NCBI GenBank assembly: GCA_002345675.1
Contig: DDWL01000057.1
Span: 21,581 to 85,580 of the forward strand
Direction of reading: 5' to 3'
Source: Bacteroidales bacterium UBA2287
Lineage (GTDB): Bacteria; Bacteroidota; Bacteroidia; Bacteroidales; Tenuifilaceae
Length of the DNA stretch: 64,000 nucleotides
Part shown: in pieces, positions 44,907-51,745 of the stretch
Layout: every line of letters starts with the position of its first letter
How positions within the stretch are numbered: position 1 is the stretch's first letter
The notes under the pieces: model-generated
Told to the model about the DNA's origin: nothing
The model's database searches: none
The model's input: only the letters and a program-made list of their open reading frames with translations
Translations under genes and position numbers: made by a program

Positions 44907-45284
44907 ATGCTAAAACCAAACCAAAAAACCTGCCCCGAGTGCGGCGAAAAACTAATTGGAAGGGTCGATAAGAAGTTTTGCTCCGACCAGTGCCGAAATT
45001 CCTTTAACAATAAGCTCAACAGCGACTCCACCAACTTGGTGCGAAATATTAATAACATACTTCGTAAAAACAGGCGAGTGCTTGAGGAGCTCAACAAAAA
45101 GGGTTCGAAAACCATTGTTTCGAAGGATATTCTGCTTTTAAAGGGTTTTAATTTTACGTACCACACTCATACCTACACAACCCAAAAGGGGTATAAATAC
45201 TTTTTTTGCTATGAGCAGGGCTACCTTTTTCTCGAAGATAAAAATCAGTACTTACTGGTAACCCAACGCGACGAGGAAAAGTAG
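44907..45284 (+). CDS. Small zinc-ribbon protein (unassigned family)
   Basis: A 125-residue protein from ATG 44907 (MLKPNQKTCPECGE), with two CxxC-type pairs in CPECGEKLIGRVDKKFCSDQCR, a compact zinc ribbon. A basic helical stretch (about 28-60, with NNKLNSDSTNLVRNINNILRKNRR) follows, then a beta-rich end. This form is common in Bacteroidota as a short cytoplasmic protein without a known role. An upstream start inside the kinase gene was rejected because the ATG gives the cleaner zinc-ribbon opening. It begins 10 bp after the hybrid kinase stop. Confidence 0.75.
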   Translation: MLKPNQKTCPECGEKLIGRVDKKFCSDQCRNSFNNKLNSDSTNLVRNINNILRKNRRVLEELNKKGSKTIVSKDILLLKGFNFTYHTHTYTTQKGYKYFFCYEQGYLFLEDKNQYLLVTQRDEEK

Positions 45285-45371
45285 AAAATTCGGAATTATT
45301 AGCTTTGTTACTAAGGGTTAATTTGGCCTAGTGGGTATTATAAACATTAGGTCGAATTAAATCTCTTTAAA

Positions 45372-46232
45372 ATGAAAATTAAAATAGCAGCCCTGCTCCT
45401 AAGCGCTTTTGCGCTCCTAAGTATTTCGTGTAAAAACAACGCCGACAGTTTAAAACCCAAAGGTCAACTATACATTATTGGAGGCGGCAAACGCCCACCC
45501 GAAATGGTAAAGCAGCTAATTGCCCTTTCGGGGGCCAAAAGCGGAAAATACATTATTGTATTGCCACAGTCGAGCAGCGAACCCGATACTGCTGCCTACT
45601 GGGCAATGAAACAGTTTAAGGATCAAGGGGTAACCAATATTACGTATTTCAACTTTAAAAAAAACGAAATTGTTGAGCAGTCGAAACTCGATTCGCTCGA
45701 GAATGCTGGAATGATTTATATAGCCGGTGGCGACCAGTCGCTTTTTATGGGCGTAGTACTAAACACTCCCGTTTATAATGCCATTCATAATGCATATAAA
45801 AAAGGTGCTGTAATTGCTGGCACAAGTGCAGGCGCGGCGGTTATGAGTAAAAAAATGATAACCGGCAACCAGCTTAAACACCCCGAAATGGAGGGTTACA
45901 AAACAATTCAACCTAACAATATTGAAATAACCGAAGGGCTTGGCTTAGTTACAACGGCCATTTTCGATCAGCATTTTATTTGGCGCGAGCGAATAAATCG
46001 ACTCATTAGCGTTAGTATTGAAAACCCAAACGAGCTAGCAATTGGAATCGACGAGTCGACAGCTCTTCTTGTTAAAGGCGATAGCGCAACGGTTTATGGC
46101 GTAAGCCAGGTAGTAGTTCTTAATGCCGCCAATGCAAACACCGTTGCAACCGATTCGCTATTAGGCGTAAACGGAATTGAACTGAATGTTTACCTTCCAG
46201 GGCAAAGGTTTTTGCTAACACCAAGAAACTAA
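45372..46232 (+). CDS. Cyanophycinase-like lipoprotein (S51 family)
   Basis: A 286-residue protein with a lipoprotein signal (lipobox SISC, Cys20) and an S51 peptidase domain. Cyanophycinase features are visible: GGGKRPPEMV near the start, YIAGGDQSLF (the GGDQ turn), the nucleophile S152 in AGTSAGAAVM, and DQHFIWRERINRL, equivalent to the conserved DxHF..R.R..RL. Cyanophycinases cut cyanophycin (multi-L-arginyl-poly-L-aspartate) to beta-Asp-Arg dipeptides. Being a lipoprotein, it should act in the envelope on imported or surface polymer. A TAGCTTTG box at 45300-45307 may be its promoter. A related secreted enzyme follows after a repeat. Confidence 0.85.
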   Translation: MKIKIAALLLSAFALLSISCKNNADSLKPKGQLYIIGGGKRPPEMVKQLIALSGAKSGKYIIVLPQSSSEPDTAAYWAMKQFKDQGVTNITYFNFKKNEIVEQSKLDSLENAGMIYIAGGDQSLFMGVVLNTPVYNAIHNAYKKGAVIAGTSAGAAVMSKKMITGNQLKHPEMEGYKTIQPNNIEITEGLGLVTTAIFDQHFIWRERINRLISVSIENPNELAIGIDESTALLVKGDSATVYGVSQVVVLNAANANTVATDSLLGVNGIELNVYLPGQRFLLTPRN

Positions 46233-46346
46233 AAATGAATTAATTAACGTGAATTCGATGTTACAACAATTCGCTTTATGTTGATTAGTAGTGTGGTAAA
46301 GTTTAATTAGGCTGAGTTTTGAAAAGCATTGTAACTAAAAGAATAA

Positions 46347-46439
46347 TCAGGGCTAAAGCCCCAAAAATCCTCTCATTTATAACCCCAGGCTTAAGCCTGG
46401 GGTTGTTGAACGACAAATATCACAGGGCTTTAGCCCTGA
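46347..46439. repeat. Compound palindromic repeat (cruciform-forming)
   Basis: A perfect 24-nt palindrome AACCCCAGGC-TTAA-GCCTGGGGTT lies at 46381-46404 and is enclosed by 15-bp inverted arms at 46347-46361 and 46425-46439 with a GGGCTTTAGCCC core. The same GGCTAAAGCC core appears at 301-310, so it belongs to a dispersed family. It separates the two cyanophycinase genes. Confidence 0.7.
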
Positions 46440-46483
46440 ATATTGTACGCACTAATATATAATTCAGGAAATAATAAACGACC

Positions 46484-48481
46484 ATGAAACTTAAACTCAT
46501 ATTGCTACTCCCTTTTTTCTGGTGTATAAGTGCCAGAGCACAAAATGGAAAACTACTCCTTATTGGAGGTGGAGCCGAAAATATATCATCAACTACCTCG
46601 TGGAACTACGAAGCATTTAACTGGGCTGTTGCCCAAAGTGCCAATAAAAAAGTTGCTATTCTTCACTACGAAACTACAACTACTTCCGATTTTGAAAACT
46701 ATTTCAGAAACAGCTGCGGCGCAACTGCAGTTAAAAGTTTTATAGTAAATGGCACAGGAGCCAGCAATGCTGCTCTTGTAAACGAAATTAGCGAGTACGA
46801 TGTGTTCTATTTTCGCGGAGGCGATCAGTGGCAGTATTACTCTTTATGGAAGGGAAAACTAATTGAGGATGCTATTCATACAAAATTCAGCAACGGAGGA
46901 GTAATTTGTGGCACTTCGGCGGGTTTGGCAATACTCTCGGGTACTCTGTTTACGGCTCAAAATGGCGAATGCTACTCGAATGGTGCAGTAAAAAACACCA
47001 ACCTCATAACCATCACCCTTAAAAACGATTTTCTTGAAATGATGCCCGGTTTTGTTTTCGACTCACATTTTACTAATCGTGGGCGAATGGGCCGACTGGT
47101 TAGCTTTATGGCGAACTGGAAAAACAAAACTGGCGAAATCATTGTCGGTATTGGGGTCGATGAAATTACTGCTTTAGCAATTGGCTCAAATGGAAGCGCA
47201 ACTGCTTACGGTGCAGGAACTGTAAACATTTATAGGCTTAGCGAGAACAGCACCTTTGCAACGGCCACTGTACTTGCTGTCGACTCGCTCGAAACAGCCC
47301 AATTGTCGCATGGTAAGACAATTAATTTGAACGATTTCGAAGTTGGTGGATTCACTAATGACTTAGTTCCCGAAGAAACCATAGAAACATTTTCGTCGAA
47401 AATATATATAAGCGGAGGCGATATTTTGGGAACAGCGAACACCGATTTACTTACAAAATTTGCTGTTGAAGGCACTGCCAATGATCCAATTATAGTATTT
47501 ACAGGAACAGAAACCACTCTTGCCCAAAGCTATAAAGTAAAACTTAACGAACTTGGAGCAAGCAACGTAACCGTTTATCAGGCTACATCGGTCAATGCTA
47601 ATAATTCGGAAATAGCTACCAGCATTCAAGCAACCTCAAAATTTCTATTCATAAATAATAGTTCGACTGTATTTATTCCGCAGTTTTTTAATTCGACAGG
47701 TGTTGCAGGTGCTGCGCTTAAAAATGCTTTTCAAAGTCGAATTTTAACCCTTGCCTTTATTGGCGATAACGCCCGTTTTTGTGGTCAAAAAGTTTTAGGA
47801 AACTACATAACCGACCAAGCAAATGCAAGTATTTCCGAAGGGTTAGCCCTGCTTAAAACTGCGGTTATAATACCAAAAACCTTCGAAAGGCCCGCATCGG
47901 GAACCGTAACAACTTACTGGCATGGCACAAATTCGGCTATTCCGTATGCTATGGTTAAGCAAGAGATTAAAAACGGCATTTGGCTTAACGACGATAACTA
48001 TATAATTTTTAAGGGTGATGATGGTTTAGCAAAATTTACTGTTTACGGAACTTCTCCAGTAATTGTACTGTCGCAGCACAATACAAAGGGCGAACTTGTT
48101 ACACAAACCTACAGCGGAACCGGCACTCCCGATAAAAAAGGAGCATTCGACTTTATGTACTTATCGTTCTTAAAAGCAAACCAAGAGTATGTGCTGGGAG
48201 AGTACGTTCCGTCAATAACTGGAATTAGCAATAATATTGAAACATCTTCAATAAGCATTTACCCAAATCCGGCTAATAAAAGTTTTTTTATTAAAGCAGA
48301 TAAAGAGATAAGGCAAGTGTTTTTATACGATATAATTGGGTCGAAAAAGTATGCAATAGCAATAAATAGCACCGAGGTCATTATTGATATTGAAAAATTG
48401 AATTTGCCAAAAGGGGTTTACTTTATTAAGCTAATTACCTACGACAGCCAGATTTTTACTCGAAAAATAGTGCTAAACTAA
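46484..48481 (+). CDS. Secreted cyanophycinase-like protein with T9SS sorting domain
   Basis: A 665-residue secreted protein. Signal peptide (1-19), an S51 cyanophycinase domain (about 20-290) with GKLLLIGGGAENI, YFRGGDQWQYY, the nucleophile Ser in VICGTSAGLAILSG (near residue 145) and DSHFTNRGRMGRLVSFM. A second region (about 305-560) repeats the S51-like opening KIYISGGDILGTANTDLLTKF but lacks the GTSAG nucleophile, so it looks like a degenerate second S51-like unit. The end (about 590-665) is a T9SS type A sorting domain with ISIYPNPANKSFFIK and LPKGVYFIKL. It should digest cyanophycin or related isopeptides outside the cell. The transporter gene follows 6 bp later. Confidence 0.88.
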   Translation: MKLKLILLLPFFWCISARAQNGKLLLIGGGAENISSTTSWNYEAFNWAVAQSANKKVAILHYETTTTSDFENYFRNSCGATAVKSFIVNGTGASNAALVNEISEYDVFYFRGGDQWQYYSLWKGKLIEDAIHTKFSNGGVICGTSAGLAILSGTLFTAQNGECYSNGAVKNTNLITITLKNDFLEMMPGFVFDSHFTNRGRMGRLVSFMANWKNKTGEIIVGIGVDEITALAIGSNGSATAYGAGTVNIYRLSENSTFATATVLAVDSLETAQLSHGKTINLNDFEVGGFTNDLVPEETIETFSSKIYISGGDILGTANTDLLTKFAVEGTANDPIIVFTGTETTLAQSYKVKLNELGASNVTVYQATSVNANNSEIATSIQATSKFLFINNSSTVFIPQFFNSTGVAGAALKNAFQSRILTLAFIGDNARFCGQKVLGNYITDQANASISEGLALLKTAVIIPKTFERPASGTVTTYWHGTNSAIPYAMVKQEIKNGIWLNDDNYIIFKGDDGLAKFTVYGTSPVIVLSQHNTKGELVTQTYSGTGTPDKKGAFDFMYLSFLKANQEYVLGEYVPSITGISNNIETSSISIYPNPANKSFFIKADKEIRQVFLYDIIGSKKYAIAINSTEVIIDIEKLNLPKGVYFIKLITYDSQIFTRKIVLN

Positions 48482-48487
48482 TTTCCT

Positions 48488-49879
48488 ATGAAACAAAAAA
48501 AGTTTCCCGATGCCGTAACCATAATTATTGGCATTATGGTGATATTTATACTGCTTACATGGGTAATTCCTGCTGGCGAATATGTTTATACCGAGATAAA
48601 CGGTAGGCAAGTCGTTATTTCAAACAGCTACCATTTGGTACAATCGAACCCGCAGGGATTGTTCGCTTTTTTAACAGCACCCATTAAAGGATTTGTTAGC
48701 GCAGCGCAGGTAATTGGATTTTGCTTTTTAGTTGGAGGCGCCTTCGGAATTTTAAATCGAACGGGAGCCATTAATGCTGGGCTTCATAATGTTATTCTAT
48801 ACAGCAAGAATAATCGCCAGTCGAGGTATTGGATTTTAGCATCGCTAATGGTTCTTTTTTCAATTTGCGGAGCAACCTTTGGCATGAGCGAATCGGTGCT
48901 TGTCTTCATTCTTATAACAGTACCGCTTGCTTTAGCATTGGGCTACGATTCAATTGTTGGCATTGCAATTTCGTTTCTTGCTGCTGGAGTTGGATTTGCA
49001 GGTGCAGTTACCAACCCCTTTACCATTGGAATTGCACAGGGTATTGCCGAAATTCCGCTTTTTAGCGGCTGGGAGTATAGGCTTTTTATCTGGCTCGTTT
49101 TAACTACAATTGCCATTGTCTTTGTACTAATATATGCCCGTAAAATTGAAAGAAATCCTGAAAAGAGCCCAGTTTACGAAATTGATAGGGCTCGGAAATC
49201 GTCAACCGAATCATCTGTAGCCGATACACAGTTCAATATAAAACGAAAAGTTATTGTTGTACTGCTTTTCCTTTCGTTAGTATTACTAGTTTTTGGTTCC
49301 AACAAGTGGAATTGGTATATAAATGAAATTTCAGCACTATTTATTGCGCTTGGTATTATTAGCGCACTTGTTTTTGGGCTTGCAGTGTCGGATACAGTAA
49401 AAGCCTTTATGGATGGTGCTAAGGATATGCTTATGGCGGCAATAGTAATTGGGTTAGCTAAAGGGCTGCTTATTATTGCAACCGATGGAAAAATAATTGG
49501 TACAATGCTTAACTATTTGGCATCGCTAACCGACGATTTCGGAAAAGTTTTTTCGGTACAGCTAATGTTTATTTTTCAAAGTTTCCTCAACTTTTTTATC
49601 CCTTCGGGATCGGGGCAGGCTGCACTTACAATGCCTATAATGGCTCCTCTTAGCGATTTAATGGGTATTTCTCGACAAACGGCAGTTCTATGTTTTCAGC
49701 TGGGCGACGGGCTAAATAATATGATTATTCCAACAAGTGGAGTTACAATGGGAGTCCTTTCGATGGCCAATATTCCCTACAGTAAATGGGTTAAATGGCT
49801 GTTCCCTTTATTTCTAATACTGTTTATTACGGCTCTTTTGCTGCTAATTCCCCCTGTACTTTTCTTTAGCTATAGTTAG
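48488..49879 (+). CDS. YfcC family transporter
   Basis: A 463-residue polytopic protein of the YfcC / C4-dicarboxylate-carrier-like family, with about 11 membrane helices. WVIPAGEYVYTEING near the start, GAAFGMSESVLVFI-type sequence (positions about 130-145) and LNFFIPSGSGQAALTMPIMAPLSDL (two pieces of the IT-superfamily hairpin) are distinctive. Some family members carry arginine or peptides, others dicarboxylates. Starting 6 bp after the secreted cyanophycinase-like gene, it is a good candidate for importing beta-Asp-Arg or its parts; this is inferred from position only. Confidence 0.88.
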   Translation: MKQKKFPDAVTIIIGIMVIFILLTWVIPAGEYVYTEINGRQVVISNSYHLVQSNPQGLFAFLTAPIKGFVSAAQVIGFCFLVGGAFGILNRTGAINAGLHNVILYSKNNRQSRYWILASLMVLFSICGATFGMSESVLVFILITVPLALALGYDSIVGIAISFLAAGVGFAGAVTNPFTIGIAQGIAEIPLFSGWEYRLFIWLVLTTIAIVFVLIYARKIERNPEKSPVYEIDRARKSSTESSVADTQFNIKRKVIVVLLFLSLVLLVFGSNKWNWYINEISALFIALGIISALVFGLAVSDTVKAFMDGAKDMLMAAIVIGLAKGLLIIATDGKIIGTMLNYLASLTDDFGKVFSVQLMFIFQSFLNFFIPSGSGQAALTMPIMAPLSDLMGISRQTAVLCFQLGDGLNNMIIPTSGVTMGVLSMANIPYSKWVKWLFPLFLILFITALLLLIPPVLFFSYS

Positions 49880-50104
49880 AAATTTTGGGGTTTTAAGCCA
49901 ATCTTTAACTTTTTGCATATTAACAGATTGATTCGTCAAGTGCGCTTGTAATGCCACACTTGTATTCTTAATAGTTATTATTAAGCAAGCCCTTTATAAC
50001 TTTATTTAAAACCTTTTTTATTTCTTACCGTTACAGTAAGACTAAGCCCTTGAAGTATAATTTATAGTAAACTTAAAGCTATTTTTGGCGAAAATATTTT
50101 CGAT

Positions 50105-50458
50105 ATGGCCGACAACGACTGGAAAAAAAGGCTAAATGTGGTGTATTCAACCAATCCCGATTTTAAGTTCGAATCGGGTGAGAACGAAAAGTACCAAACC
50201 GAAACCGCTCCTCCAACAAAGCAGGATTTGAGGGTTATGCTCGACAAAAAAAACAGAGGAGGCAAAGCCGTTACTCTTATTACGGGCTTTAAGGGTAAGG
50301 AGGATGACCTTAAGGATTTAGGCAAAATACTAAAAACTCGTTGCGGAGTTGGGGGCAGCGTAAAGGATGGCGAAATACTTGTTCAGGGCGACTTCCGCGA
50401 CCGAATACTAACATTACTTCACGAAATGGGCTATAAAGCCAAAAAGGCAGGAGGATAA
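50105..50458 (+). CDS. SUI1/YciH-type translation factor
   Basis: A 117-residue protein with a SUI1 domain at about residues 40-115: LRVMLDKKNRGGKAVTLITG, GFKGKEDDLKDLGKILKTRCGVGGSVKDGEI and FRDRILTLLHEMGYKAK. Bacterial YciH proteins resemble eIF1 and influence the fidelity of translation start. A TATTTTTG box (50080-50087) just upstream may be its promoter. It is the first gene of a tight plus-strand run; the secreted nuclease-like gene starts 6 bp later. Confidence 0.93.
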   Translation: MADNDWKKRLNVVYSTNPDFKFESGENEKYQTETAPPTKQDLRVMLDKKNRGGKAVTLITGFKGKEDDLKDLGKILKTRCGVGGSVKDGEILVQGDFRDRILTLLHEMGYKAKKAGG

Positions 50459-50464
50459 AAAACT

Positions 50465-51739
50465 ATGATGAATAAATTAGCAACAACAGCAATTTTCGTT
50501 CTTTTACTATTTACAAATAGTGCATTCGCAGGCGACACATTGAGGGTTATGCATTACAACTTGATGTATTACGACAATTACACTTCGATTCCTATTGTAT
50601 GCAATGCTACAACAAATAATGTTGACTTAAAGGATGATTACCTTTCTACAATAATCAACCACACCAAGCCCGATATTTTTACTGCGAATGAAATTAATTC
50701 TAGCATTCCTAGTGTTCAACGAATTTTGACTAACACCCTTAATGTTAATGGCATAACAAACTATAAAAGAGGCTCTTTTTCGGGAAGCGACATTTCAAAT
50801 ATGCTTTACTATAACTCCGATAAACTAGTTCTTAAATCGCAAACCTATATTCAAACCGAGCCTCGTATTACAGATGTGTACAGACTTTACTATAAGCCCG
50901 AATTAACATATACGCCACTTGATACAATTTACATTACCTGTTTTGTTATTCATCCCAAGGCAAGCAACGATGCTTCGTCTCGAGACCGAAGAACGGCAGC
51001 GGCAAATCAGATTATGAATTACATTACAACCAGTGGCATTCAAGGAAATGTTATGCTTTTAGGCGATTTGAATATTTACTACTCAACTGAAGGTTCGTTT
51101 CAGGCATACACCACAGCAACTCCTACGGGTTTTCGGTTTTACGACCCAATTAACGAAGTGGGTTACTGGAATGACAACTCCAGCTATGCACACGTTCACA
51201 CCCAATCGACCCACACAAGTGGAAGTTGCTTTGCCAGTGGCGGAATGGACGACCGTTTCGACTTTATTTTAACTTCACTTCCCCTTTTACAGGAAAGCAA
51301 TAACCTACGGTATGTTGCAAATTCGTACAAAGCATTAGGACAAGATGGAAACCGCTTTAATGGTTCTCTAATTAGCCCTTCGAACACATCGCTACCAGCA
51401 AATGTTATTTCGGCACTTTATAACATGTCGGACCACTTGCCTGTAACATTAAAGCTTTTTGTCAACACGCAAACATCTATAGGTTACAACAATACAATTA
51501 GTAACCTAAACGTAAGCATTAGCAATCCAGTAACAAACAATTTAGTAATATCCACAACCGAAAACGCCATTAATGGCTTAACCATTCAAGTTTTCGATAT
51601 GCTTGGTAATGCTGTTGAAAATAGGAAGGAGAATGTTTTGCCGGTTACAATTCCCGTTTCTCACCTACGCAGAGGAATTTATCTCGTAAAGGTTTCGAAC
51701 GGAGAAAACTCGGTTGTTAAAAAAATAATTAAGCAGTAA
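50465..51739 (+). CDS. Secreted endonuclease/exonuclease/phosphatase with T9SS domain
   Basis: A 424-residue protein with a signal peptide (1-22) and an EEP (DNase I-like) domain at about 25-335. Catalytic features: MHYNLMYY, E in FTANEIN, GDLNIYYS, DDRFDFILTS and SDHLPVTLKLF, covering the usual N, E, D-x-N, D and D-H residues. The C-terminal 75 residues form a T9SS type A sorting domain (LNVSISNPVTNNLVIS to RRGIYLVKVSNGENSVVKKII). Expected to act outside the cell on nucleic acids or phosphoesters. The double ATG at 50465-50470 leaves the start uncertain by one codon. Confidence 0.9.
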   Translation: MMNKLATTAIFVLLLFTNSAFAGDTLRVMHYNLMYYDNYTSIPIVCNATTNNVDLKDDYLSTIINHTKPDIFTANEINSSIPSVQRILTNTLNVNGITNYKRGSFSGSDISNMLYYNSDKLVLKSQTYIQTEPRITDVYRLYYKPELTYTPLDTIYITCFVIHPKASNDASSRDRRTAAANQIMNYITTSGIQGNVMLLGDLNIYYSTEGSFQAYTTATPTGFRFYDPINEVGYWNDNSSYAHVHTQSTHTSGSCFASGGMDDRFDFILTSLPLLQESNNLRYVANSYKALGQDGNRFNGSLISPSNTSLPANVISALYNMSDHLPVTLKLFVNTQTSIGYNNTISNLNVSISNPVTNNLVISTTENAINGLTIQVFDMLGNAVENRKENVLPVTIPVSHLRRGIYLVKVSNGENSVVKKIIKQ

Positions 51740-51745
51740 TATGCC

